The position numbers were made by a program, and so were the translations under genes. Positions 4,718 to 10,912 of a stretch of 10,912 nucleotides of DNA are shown one piece after another (position 1 is the first letter of the stretch; every line of letters begins with the position of its first letter). The notes under the pieces were generated by a model that saw nothing but the letters and a program-made list of their open reading frames with translations, was not told the origin of the DNA and made no database searches. Source of the stretch: Acidobacteriota bacterium (GTDB lineage: Bacteria; Acidobacteriota; Thermoanaerobaculia; Thermoanaerobaculales; Sulfomarinibacteraceae); assembly GCA_030637805.1 (NCBI GenBank), contig DAOWFV010000240.1:1-10912 (forward strand), read 5' to 3'.

Positions 4718-5942
4718 CCTCGTCCCCCGGTCGTACCGCAGTAATTTCCAGATCCTCGCCATGGTGGCGGACAGTCTCGAAACGGAGGCGCCGTGCCATC
4801 TCCAGGGTGGGGGCACCACGCCCGGCTACCGCCGCCGGCGCTTCGCCGCCGATGAGAATGGGGGCGACAAAGAAAATCGCCTCATCCACCAGATCGGTAT
4901 CGGCGAAGGAGCCATGGACGGTGGGGCCACCCTCGACCAGCAGGGTGGAGACCTCGCGTCTGGCCAGCTCGTCGAGGAGCGCATCGAGATCGACCCGCCC
5001 CGTATCGTCGGCGGTGATCTCCACCAGCTCCACCCCCAGATCGCCGAGACGTCGGCGGTTTTCCCCGGTGGCCTGTGGGGTGTGGGCGATGAGCGTCGCT
5101 TGAGGCTCGCTCTGGACCAATGCGGCGTTCGATGGAACACGCAGCCGGGAGTCGAGCACGATCCGGCGCCAGCCTGTGACCGGGTTGAGGCCGAGCCGCC
5201 TGGTGAGGCGCGGGTTGTCTGCCAGAACGGTGCCGACTCCGACGAGGATGGCATCGTGCTCCTCCCTGAGTTCGAGACCCCGCTCCCGAGCGGCCTCACC
5301 GGTGATCCACTGCGAGTGTCCCTCGCGGGTGGCGACACGACCATCGAGCGAAACCGCGGCCTTCATGGTCACCCAGGGCCGCTTGTGCCGCGCCCAGCGC
5401 AGCCATCGCCGGTTGAGGATGCGTGCCTGATCGGCCCCCGGACCCTCGTGTACCTCGATCCCCTCAGCCCGCAGGCGCTCCGAGCCGCCCGAGGCGGTGG
5501 CGGTCGGATCGCGGAGGGCGAGGACAACCCGGCGCACGCCGGCCTCGAGGATGGCATCGACACAGGGAGGGGTTTTTCCGCGGTGGGCGCACGGCTCGAG
5601 GGTCACGTAGAGGGTGCCGCCGCGGGCGCTCCCGCCGGCATCGTCGAGGGCGACCACCTCAGCGTGGGGTCCGCCGAAGGCGGCGTGCCAGCCCTCGCCC
5701 GCGAGCCGACCCTCGGCGTCCAGAACAACCGCGCCGACCATCGGGTTCGGGGAGGCGCCATAGCGCCCACGAGCGGCAAGCTCCAGCGCGCGCCCCATCC
5801 AGACCTCATCCGCGCTCGAATCATCCAAGCGAGAGTGCGGGCGGTCAGGACGAGCATCGGTCGAGCAGGTGGGCCCGATCCGGGTGGAGCCCGACTGGCC
5901 CCCGCTGCCTTGTCGTGGAACTCCGGGTCCTGATCGTCTCAC
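4698..5942 (-). CDS. ribD: Bifunctional pyrimidine deaminase/reductase RibD
   Basis: RibD converts 2,5-diamino-6-ribosylamino-pyrimidinone phosphate to 5-amino-6-ribitylamino-uracil phosphate in two steps. The N-terminal deaminase domain has ASPNPMVGAVV (63-73), the zinc and proton-shuttle motif HAE (93-95), and PCAHRGKTPPC (117-127) with zinc ligands C118 and C127. The reductase domain (about 190-402) has RPWVTMKAAVSLDG, an ADNPRLTRR segment and LLVEGGPTVHGSF. The best start is uncertain. The first in-frame start is GTG 5942, just after GGGACGAG, but it gives about 40 residues of Pro/Gly/Arg-rich head that RibD normally lacks. TTG 5828 or ATG 5798 would fit the family length better, but I see no clear ribosome binding site for them. 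The gene lies 26 nt after ftsY. No FMN riboswitch precedes it, so regulation is probably from the upstream operon promoter. Confidence 0.95.
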   Translation of the reverse strand: MRRSGPGVPRQGSGGQSGSTRIGPTCSTDARPDRPHSRLDDSSADEVWMGRALELAARGRYGASPNPMVGAVVLDAEGRLAGEGWHAAFGGPHAEVVALDDAGGSARGGTLYVTLEPCAHRGKTPPCVDAILEAGVRRVVLALRDPTATASGGSERLRAEGIEVHEGPGADQARILNRRWLRWARHKRPWVTMKAAVSLDGRVATREGHSQWITGEAARERGLELREEHDAILVGVGTVLADNPRLTRRLGLNPVTGWRRIVLDSRLRVPSNAALVQSEPQATLIAHTPQATGENRRRLGDLGVELVEITADDTGRVDLDALLDELARREVSTLLVEGGPTVHGSFADTDLVDEAIFFVAPILIGGEAPAAVAGRGAPTLEMARRLRFETVRHHGEDLEITAVRPGDEDVHGVD

Positions 5943-5968
5943 CTCGTCCCAACCATTCGCTGCATCAC

Positions 5969-6925
5969 TCAGCCATCGTTCGCGGACTCGTTGCCGGTAT
6001 CGATCTCGAGCAGGGAGTCCACGAAGTCCTCGGCCACGAAGGGCAGGAGGTCGTCCGCGTCTTCACCCACACCCACCCATCGTACAGGGAGCTTGAGGCC
6101 GTCGGCAATGGCCAGGATCACACCCCCCTTGGCGGTGCCGTCCAGCTTGGTGAGGACGACGCCGTCGACCCCCGCTGTCGCGCCGAAGCGCTGGGCCTGC
6201 TCGATCCCGTTGGAGCCGGTCGTGGCGTCGAGGACCAACAAGACCTCGTGTGGCGCACCGGGGACCTCGCGCGCTGCGACCCTGTTTACCTTCTCAAGCT
6301 CCTTCATCAAATTGGTGCGGGTGTGGAGGCGCCCGGCGGTGTCCACCAACACCTCGTCGACATTCCGCGAGCGAGCGGCGGAAATGGCATCGAAGACCAC
6401 CGCCGCCGGATCGGCGCCTTCCCGCTGGTGAATCACCGGCGCGCCTACCCGCTCCGCCCACACCTTGAGCTGGTCCACCGCACCAGCGCGAAAGGTGTCC
6501 GCCGCCGCCAGGATGACGCTGAGCCCCTGCTCCTGCTTCCTCTTCGCGAGCTTCGCGGCCGTGGTCGTCTTGCCCGTGCCGTTGACCCCTACCAGCAGGG
6601 TGATCCGCGGCCCGTTGACTTCCCGCGCGGGCGGTTGCTTCTCGTCGGCGGTTCGCAGGAGAGTGAGGAGGCGGTCCCGCACTACCGGGCGCAGCTCTGC
6701 GGCGTCGGTGATGCGGCCGGACCGGACATCGTCGCGTAAAGCGTCTACCAGGCGAAGTGAGAGCTCCACCCCTGCGTCCGAGGCAATCAGCGCTTCCTCC
6801 AGATGGTCGAGATGCACGGGTTCTACCGGCCCGGTGCGGCGAAACGTATCCCCCACCTTCTCCAAAAACTCGGTGTGAGTCATGAAGAGACCGCGTTTGA
6901 GTTTGCCGAGGAAAGTACGAGCCAT
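5969..6925 (-). CDS. ftsY: FtsY, signal recognition particle receptor GTPase
   Basis: FtsY docks the SRP-ribosome complex at the inner membrane and hydrolyses GTP with Ffh to hand the nascent chain to the translocon. The 318-residue protein has a helical N domain (about 15-95) and a G domain. The G domain carries G1 GVNGTGKTT (113-121), the SRP-GTPase motif DTFRAGA (143-149), G3 DTAGR (195-199), G4 TKLDGTAKGG (259-268) and the closing GVGEDADDLLPF segment. The acidic A domain of E. coli FtsY is absent; the short basic start (ARTFLGKLKRGL) is the likely membrane-binding helix. The start is ATG 6925 or the adjacent GTG 6928; a GAGG site (6936-6939) suits either. A hairpin (6940-6966) lies just before the ribosome binding site. 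FtsY is distinguished from Ffh by the lack of an M domain. Confidence 0.96.
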   Translation of the reverse strand: MARTFLGKLKRGLFMTHTEFLEKVGDTFRRTGPVEPVHLDHLEEALIASDAGVELSLRLVDALRDDVRSGRITDAAELRPVVRDRLLTLLRTADEKQPPAREVNGPRITLLVGVNGTGKTTTAAKLAKRKQEQGLSVILAAADTFRAGAVDQLKVWAERVGAPVIHQREGADPAAVVFDAISAARSRNVDEVLVDTAGRLHTRTNLMKELEKVNRVAAREVPGAPHEVLLVLDATTGSNGIEQAQRFGATAGVDGVVLTKLDGTAKGGVILAIADGLKLPVRWVGVGEDADDLLPFVAEDFVDSLLEIDTGNESANDG

Positions 6926-6939
6926 CACACCCCCACCTC

Positions 6940-6966
6940 GCTCGGACCGGGCCCGGTTTTGCGAGC
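6940..6966. other. Hairpin/palindrome in the ftsY leader
   Basis: GCTCG (6940-6944) pairs with CGAGC (6962-6966). They enclose a perfect 12-bp palindrome ACCGGGCCCGGT (6946-6957) followed by TTTT on the + strand. On the minus-strand transcript the structure ends immediately before the GAGG site of ftsY, so it could modulate ribosome access or reflect a dimeric regulator site. No U-run follows on the minus strand, so it is not a terminator for the Roadblock gene. Confidence 0.45.
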
Positions 6967-6981
6967 TGCCTCGAGTCAGCC

Positions 6982-7344
6982 TCAGGCGAGCTCTCTGGCG
7001 AGTACCTCGGCCGCACAGCGCAGGCGGTGCAGGGCCTGCGCTCGGGAGCCGGCCCGATCCACGACGAGCACCACATAGTAGCCGTCGGGCAGGGCCTGCG
7101 TCAACGTGACCAGCCGAGTCCCCTCGAGGACGTACGAATCGACGGTCCCGGCCTCGGTCGTGGCGGTCAGGTTATCGAGCTGACGCTTGAATATGCCGTG
7201 GTATGCGCCCTCGACCTTGAGGTCGAAGGGGTCGTTGTGGCGGGTGACCCACTCCACCGCCTCCCCTTCCGGGTCGACGAAAATGGCGCCGACTGCTTGG
7301 GGGACGTCCACCAGGAGATTGGTGAGAAGGTAGTTGAAGGGCAT
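6982..7344 (-). CDS. Roadblock/LC7 domain protein, 120 aa
   Basis: The length and alternating strand/helix pattern fit the Roadblock/LC7 fold. It has an N-terminal helix (NYLLTNLLVDVPQAVGAIFVDPEGEAVEW), where a small-residue strand leads into a D-x-E-G turn, then a long helix (EGAYHGIFKRQLDNL). Strands follow (VDSYVLEGTRLVTLTQAL, GYYVVLVVDR), and a C-terminal helix RAQALHRLRCAAEVLARELA closes the domain. Proteins of this family, such as MglB, act as homodimers that control small Ras-like GTPases of the MglA type and influence polarity and motility. No MglA-like GTPase is in the window, so its partner must be encoded elsewhere. The ATG lacks a clear ribosome binding site. It sits between the PilW-like gene and ftsY. 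The fold call is moderately sure; the partner is inference. Confidence 0.7.
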   Translation of the reverse strand: MPFNYLLTNLLVDVPQAVGAIFVDPEGEAVEWVTRHNDPFDLKVEGAYHGIFKRQLDNLTATTEAGTVDSYVLEGTRLVTLTQALPDGYYVVLVVDRAGSRAQALHRLRCAAEVLARELA

Positions 7345-7453
7345 CTAGGGCACCGTGCGATGATTCCGGTGATCTCCGGACGGCGCCGGCGCAGGTCCCG
7401 TCACGAGGGCAGCCGATCATCCCGGTCGCAAAGCGCCCCTCGGCACCCTCGAT

Positions 7454-7473
7454 GGCTCTCCGAGATCGGAGCC
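7454..7473. other. Short hairpin after the TPR lipoprotein gene
   Basis: Two mutually exclusive pairings exist: CTCCG (7458-7462) with CGGAG (7467-7471) over a 4-nt loop, or GGCTC (7454-7458) with GAGCC (7469-7473). The structure begins 4 nt downstream of the minus-strand stop codon at 7478. There is no U-tract, so it could be a processing or transcript-stabilising stem rather than an intrinsic terminator. The remaining intergenic stretch 7345-7453 is G/C-rich with no credible gene. Confidence 0.35.
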
Positions 7474-7477
7474 GGGC

Positions 7478-8287
7478 TCACTCGTCTTGTCCGAGCAGGG
7501 CCCGGGCCGTGTCCGCAGACTCAGAGGTCGGATCTGATGCGATGACGCGCTCGAGGTGCGGGCGCGCTTCACTCTCCTGTCCGGTCAGCATCAGCAGCTT
7601 GCCGAGCTCGAAGGAGACCTCGACACGTTCCGGAAACTCGAGCCTCGCCTCTTCGAGCAGGCTTTTGGCGAGATCCGTCTCGCCCTGCCGCTGGGCCAGC
7701 TTGGCCAGGACCAGGTAGCCGTCGAAGACCGGATTCGGAAGGATGATGGATTTGCGGATGTACTCCGCAGCTGCACCCAGTTGGCCGCGTTGGAGGTAGG
7801 TCAGGCCGAGGTTGAAGTAGACCTGCTTGCGATGAGGGTAGGTGGAGTTGCTGAGCACCGCCAGAAAGTCCACCTCCGCCATGTGGAACTGACCCATCGC
7901 CATGTATGTGGAGCCGCGGTTGTTGCGGGCGTCGGTGAAATCTGGGACCAGCACGAGGGTCTTGTTAAAGGACGCGAGAGCCTGGTCGAACTGACCCATG
8001 CGCAGGTGACAGAGCCCGATCATGTTGTGAACGGTGGCGTTCCCTGGTGCAACGCGGTTCGCCTGTTCGAAATACTCGATGGCTTCCTCGAGGTGGCCCT
8101 GCTGCATGAGAACGTTTCCCTGACGCATCAAGGTGATGGAGTACAGGGGGTCGACGCGGGTCTTTTTCTGTGCCTGGGCACTACTCGGCTTCGGTGGTTC
8201 TGCCTTCTGATCGCTCGTGCCTGAGCTGGCGCAGGAGGAGACGAGGAGAAAGGGCAAGAGCATAAGGGCGGCGATGAGGCGGTTCAT
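7478..8287 (-). CDS. TPR lipoprotein, PilW/PilF-like
   Basis: The 269-residue protein has a lipoprotein signal: a basic start MNR, a hydrophobic core, and lipobox V-S-S-C with C19 as the lipidated residue, followed by a Ser/Pro/Lys-rich linker (20-45). From about 50 to 265 there are five or six TPR units, including GNVLMQQGHLEEAIEYFEQA, IGLCHLRMGQFDQALASFNK, NRGSTYMAMGQFHMAEVDFL and LGLTYLQRGQLGAAAEYIRK. The segment with AEVDFLAVLSNSTYPHRKQVYFNLGLTYL strongly recalls type IV pilus biogenesis protein PilW (PilF), which anchors and stabilises secretin or pilus assembly at the outer membrane. Its start overlaps the stop of the HD-GYP gene by 4 nt (ATGA), and GGAGGT (8291-8296) lies 3 nt before the ATG, so translation is coupled. 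A generic TPR lipoprotein role remains possible. Confidence 0.82.
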   Translation of the reverse strand: MNRLIAALMLLPFLLVSSCASSGTSDQKAEPPKPSSAQAQKKTRVDPLYSITLMRQGNVLMQQGHLEEAIEYFEQANRVAPGNATVHNMIGLCHLRMGQFDQALASFNKTLVLVPDFTDARNNRGSTYMAMGQFHMAEVDFLAVLSNSTYPHRKQVYFNLGLTYLQRGQLGAAAEYIRKSIILPNPVFDGYLVLAKLAQRQGETDLAKSLLEEARLEFPERVEVSFELGKLLMLTGQESEARPHLERVIASDPTSESADTARALLGQDE

Positions 8288-10017
8288 GAGACCTCCGATG
8301 GGACGGGTTCCGGTGAGTGGTCTGGCGGAGGGCTGATATCTCCGGCTTCCACCGCGGCCTGAAACGCGTCGATGACCTGGGGATCAAACCGCGTTCCGGA
8401 CATGGATCGCATCTTGGCGAGGACGTAGTCCAGGGTCATCGCCTCCTGGTAGGGGCGGGTCGTGGTCATCGCGTCGAAAGTGTCGGCAACGCCGATGATG
8501 CGCGCGACCATCGGGATCTCCTCCCCTCGGAGGTTGTCGGGGTAGCCGGTGCCGTCCCAGGTCTCATGGTGGTTGCGGATTCCGGGGATGATGTCTTTGA
8601 GCGTGCTGATCGGAGCCATGATCTGGGCGCCGATGCCCGGGTGTTGGCGCATCACGGCGAACTCCTCATCCGAGAGCCCGCCCGGTTTGTTGAGGATTCC
8701 ATCGCGGATCCCCAGCTTGCCGACGTCGTGGAGAATGGCTGCGATGCGGACCCGGAAAACCTGCTCCTGGGTGAGGTCGAGGTGGCGAGCGATGGCCATG
8801 GAGTAGGAGCTGACGCGCTCCGAATGTCCGTGGGTGTAAGGATCCTTGGCGTCGATGGCGGCGGCCAGGGTTTGGATGGTTTCGAGGAAGAGCTCCTGGT
8901 TCTGTCGCAGCGCCTTCTTGAGACGACGGACCAGGGCCTCGATGCTGCCCGCCATGTTGTTGAAGTTGCTGCCGAGCTTGGCGATTTCGTCGTTTCCGCG
9001 GACCGTTGCCCGCACCCCAAGATCGCCGTCGGCGATCTGGAACGAGGTGGCGGCGAGGTTCTGTAGCGGTGTGATGAGCCAGCGGCTTAAGGCGAGACCG
9101 ATGCCGAGCGCCACCAGGGCCGCGAGGGCGCTCAAGCCCAGCGTGCGCTGCTGCATGACCCGCACCGGAGCAAAGGCTTCGGCCGTGGGCCGTTCCACCA
9201 CCATTCCCCAGCCGAGGACGCCCACCGGAGCGACCGAACCCAAGACCTCTCCGGTGTCGAGCTCGAGGGGGTGGTGATATGTACGTGTGAGGCGCAGCGG
9301 GTTGCGGAGAAAGTCTCGCACCAGAGGCGACCCGGCGAGACTCCGGCCCCGCAAGCTCGGCTGCCGCGAAACCACCACCCGCCCGTGGTCGTCGATGAGG
9401 CTCACCAGGAGGCCGGAGTACGCGTTGTCCGCAAGGTTCGTCTGGATGGGACCGAGATCGAGGACTCCGGCCAGGGTTCCCCAGACCTCCCCGTCCCGCG
9501 AACGCAGGGGAAAGGCGAGGATCGCCTTGGGCGCTTCCTCCCTCGGAAGATCGAGGAGAAGTTCCTCCACCCGGTTCCCTGTGATCGCCCTCTCGTGGGC
9601 TTCCCGGACGGCCTCGTCGAGGGGTTGGATGGCTGCGGGGTCGAGCTGGGGTGATCGGATATAGGCGCCCTCGCCGTAGCTGTCGAGGATCTGCAGGTAG
9701 ACAAAAGATCGACCGGGCTCGTTGGCAATGCCCTGAAGGAGCTCCTCAAAGGAGGCGACGTCGATGGTGTCGGCAGCTGCGAGGGCGCGGGCGGTGCTTG
9801 CCAGCAGGGTGCGGTGTCCTCCCAGAAAGAGAGAGACCTCACCTGCCAGGCTCACCGCCTGTCGTTGGAGATATCGCTTCTCGACCGTGGTGAGATGTTC
9901 CCGGTTGTACGAGGAGAGTAGGAGACCGACCACTATCACCGGGACCACGGTCACCAACACCAACGTGGCGGCGATGGGATAGGTCAGGCTGGAACGAAAT
10001 CGTGCACCAAAGCCCAT
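8284..10017 (-). CDS. Membrane Cache-HAMP-HD-GYP signalling protein
   Basis: This is a predicted sensor and cyclic-di-GMP phosphodiesterase of the inner membrane. Membrane helix 1 is at about 13-35. An extracytoplasmic double-Cache-type region follows at about 40-285, with the strand motifs VYLQILDSYGEGAYI, VWGTLAGVLDLGPI and VSLIDDHGRVVVS. Helix 2 is at 293-312, then a HAMP linker at about 313-365 (LITPLQNLA...GDLGVRA) and an HD-GYP domain at about 380-560. The domain holds HGHSERV (396-402), the HD pair H430-D431 within LHDVGKLG, HHETWDGTGYP (483-493) and a late DTFDAMTTTRPY helix, so the catalytic set looks intact. A Pro-rich tail overlaps the next gene. The ATG at 10017 has no ribosome binding site; an A/T-rich TATATT lies 12 nt upstream, suggesting a very short leader. 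It heads the minus-strand gene run. Confidence 0.94.
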   Translation of the reverse strand: MGFGARFRSSLTYPIAATLVLVTVVPVIVVGLLLSSYNREHLTTVEKRYLQRQAVSLAGEVSLFLGGHRTLLASTARALAAADTIDVASFEELLQGIANEPGRSFVYLQILDSYGEGAYIRSPQLDPAAIQPLDEAVREAHERAITGNRVEELLLDLPREEAPKAILAFPLRSRDGEVWGTLAGVLDLGPIQTNLADNAYSGLLVSLIDDHGRVVVSRQPSLRGRSLAGSPLVRDFLRNPLRLTRTYHHPLELDTGEVLGSVAPVGVLGWGMVVERPTAEAFAPVRVMQQRTLGLSALAALVALGIGLALSRWLITPLQNLAATSFQIADGDLGVRATVRGNDEIAKLGSNFNNMAGSIEALVRRLKKALRQNQELFLETIQTLAAAIDAKDPYTHGHSERVSSYSMAIARHLDLTQEQVFRVRIAAILHDVGKLGIRDGILNKPGGLSDEEFAVMRQHPGIGAQIMAPISTLKDIIPGIRNHHETWDGTGYPDNLRGEEIPMVARIIGVADTFDAMTTTRPYQEAMTLDYVLAKMRSMSGTRFDPQVIDAFQAAVEAGDISPPPDHSPEPVPSEVS

Positions 10018-10101
10018 GGGAACAAGAAGAATATATCATGGCGGGGTGGGGGAGATCCTGACAATCGGTCTTCAGGCGTGGACGTCGGCGGGGGTGGGAC
10101 A
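10018..10101. promoter_or_regulatory. Divergent intergenic region between the HD-GYP and PolX-like genes
   Basis: The 84-bp space must hold promoters for both directions unless one is far upstream. On the minus strand TATATT (10035 to 10030) is the best -10 candidate for the HD-GYP gene. TTGTCA (10064 to 10059) resembles a -35 but is 23 nt from that -10; with CATGAT (10040 to 10035) the spacer is 18 nt. On the plus strand I see no convincing promoter, only a G-rich tract (10088-10098) that may serve as the ribosome binding region of the PolX-like gene. Confidence 0.3.
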
Positions 10102-10912
10102 GTGACTCTCGACCGACGGACCGCTGCGCGCACGCTGCGTGAGATAGCCGATCTGCTGGAGGTCCACGGCGAAAACGTCTATCGCGTCCGCGCATTTTCA
10201 AACGCGGCGCGAGCCGTGGAGCGGGTGGAGGGAGACTTGGCGGAGATGGTGGCGAGCGGCGACGTGCTGCAGCTGCGCGGGGTGGGCCGCGGGACTGCGG
10301 CGGTCCTCGAGGACCTGGCGGCCGGGAGGCAGCCGGCGGTCCTCGACGAGGTGATCGGCAGAACCCCGCCCGGTGTCCGAGAGATGCTGGGGATAGCCGG
10401 TCTTGGACCGAAGAAGGTGCACTCGTTGTGGCACGATCTCGGGGTCGCGGGCGTGGGGGAGCTCGAGTACGCCTGTCGCGAGAACCGCCTGGTCGAGCTC
10501 CCTGGTTTTGGGGCGAGGACCCAGGAACGCCTTCTCGAGGCGATCCGCTTCGCGCAGCGATCGCGCGAACGACGCCTGATCAATGAAGCGTGGGCATCCG
10601 CGGCCGAGCTTCAGAACACTCTCAAGAGCCGGCTAGGGGGAGGCGCGCGGGTGGACGTGGCCGGGGAGCTGCGTCGCCAGTGCGAGACCGTGGGGGCGGT
10701 CGAGCTGGTCGTGACCTCGTCGGACGAAGAAGCGGTGGGCCGGGCTCTCGCCGACGAGCTGGAAACGGTCGAGCGGACCGGACCTGGCCTGTGGACGGGC
10801 GCAACCGGGGAAAGCTTCACAGTTCAGGTTCGGGTAGCAGCACCACTTGAGGCTGTTGCCGCCCTGATTTGGATGACGGGGTCTGCCGGCCACCTCCACG
10901 CCCTGGGGGCGC
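10102..10912 (+). CDS. polX: PolX-family DNA polymerase/PHP protein, N-terminal part (partial), degenerate palm site
   Basis: The frame is open from GTG 10102 to the window edge (270 codons visible, no stop). Residues 5-45 match the PolX 8-kDa-like helical start (IADLLEVHGENVYRVRAFSNAARAV). Three helix-hairpin-helix motifs follow: LRGVGRGTAAVLEDL (59-73), IAGLGPKKVHSL (98-109) and LPGFGARTQERLLEAI (133-148). The palm-type segment is AGELRRQCETVGAVELVVTS (187-206). In active PolX enzymes this reads G-S-x-R-R...ETVGDID, where the two Asp bind catalytic metal; here they are A199 and E201, and the Ser is E189. Bacterial PolX normally continues into a C-terminal PHP nuclease domain, which would lie beyond the window. 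An alternative start is GTG 10078 (8 residues longer). Family membership is confident; loss of polymerase activity is inferred. Confidence 0.88.
   Translation, partial: MTLDRRTAARTLREIADLLEVHGENVYRVRAFSNAARAVERVEGDLAEMVASGDVLQLRGVGRGTAAVLEDLAAGRQPAVLDEVIGRTPPGVREMLGIAGLGPKKVHSLWHDLGVAGVGELEYACRENRLVELPGFGARTQERLLEAIRFAQRSRERRLINEAWASAAELQNTLKSRLGGGARVDVAGELRRQCETVGAVELVVTSSDEEAVGRALADELETVERTGPGLWTGATGESFTVQVRVAAPLEAVAALIWMTGSAGHLHALGA

Noticed and set aside
4710..5933. 407-codon plus-strand frame
   Set aside because: It is the antisense shadow of ribD, whose zinc-deaminase and reductase motifs on the other strand are unambiguous.
5943..5968. FMN riboswitch upstream of ribD
   Set aside because: The gap is only 26 nt, far too short for the aptamer, and no matching conserved segments are seen near ribE or dodecin.
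5423..6739. 438-codon plus-strand frame
   Set aside because: It is Arg/Pro-rich and antisense to ribD and ftsY, with no recognisable domain, so it is a high-GC shadow.

Overview
The window is high-GC bacterial chromosome (G/C-rich third codon positions throughout). Its gene content is FtsY, RibD and riboflavin synthase, a Roadblock/LC7 protein, a PilW-like TPR lipoprotein, a Cache-HAMP-HD-GYP sensor, dodecin and a PolX-type protein. Together with abundant intergenic heptamer repeats, this fits an environmental Acidobacteriota or a deltaproteobacterial/myxobacterial relative. The assignment is inference from gene content; there is no rRNA or other phylogenetic anchor in the window.

Layout. 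Positions 1-771 (+ strand) hold the end of an upstream gene, a 62-aa Cys-rich small membrane protein and a DoxX-like membrane protein. A TPR-like protein (788-1471, -) converges on them. Positions 1472-3075 are gene-poor. They carry three composite inverted-repeat elements (1506-1689, 2031-2275, 2745-3006) built from 7-nt units of the type CAGGTCT on one side and its complement on the other. A separate 7-nt array of TCGAGTA type lies at 3026-3067. Two tiny genes sit between the elements: a 38-aa Lys/Cys-rich zinc-ribbon-like protein (1753-1869, +) and dodecin (2469-2675, -).

Positions 3076-10017 are one long minus-strand run. In transcription order it is HD-GYP sensor, PilW-like TPR lipoprotein (4-nt overlap), Roadblock/LC7 protein, FtsY, RibD, riboflavin synthase (20-nt overlap) and an unrecognised 336-aa protein (8-nt overlap). 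A PolX-family gene (10102 to the right edge, +) diverges from it and is cut by the window end.

How the genes fit. RibD and RibE perform the deaminase/reductase and final dismutation steps of riboflavin synthesis, and a dodecin (flavin-binding storage protein) lies close by. The HD-GYP protein and PilW-like lipoprotein suggest a c-di-GMP/surface-motility link. FtsY is the membrane receptor for co-translational targeting.

The most unusual features are: (a) the heptamer inverted-repeat elements, two of which share outer flanks while a different pair shares a central core in opposite orientations; and (b) the PolX-like protein, whose palm active-site aspartates are replaced (G-A-V-E-L-V instead of G-D-I-D-[IVLF]).
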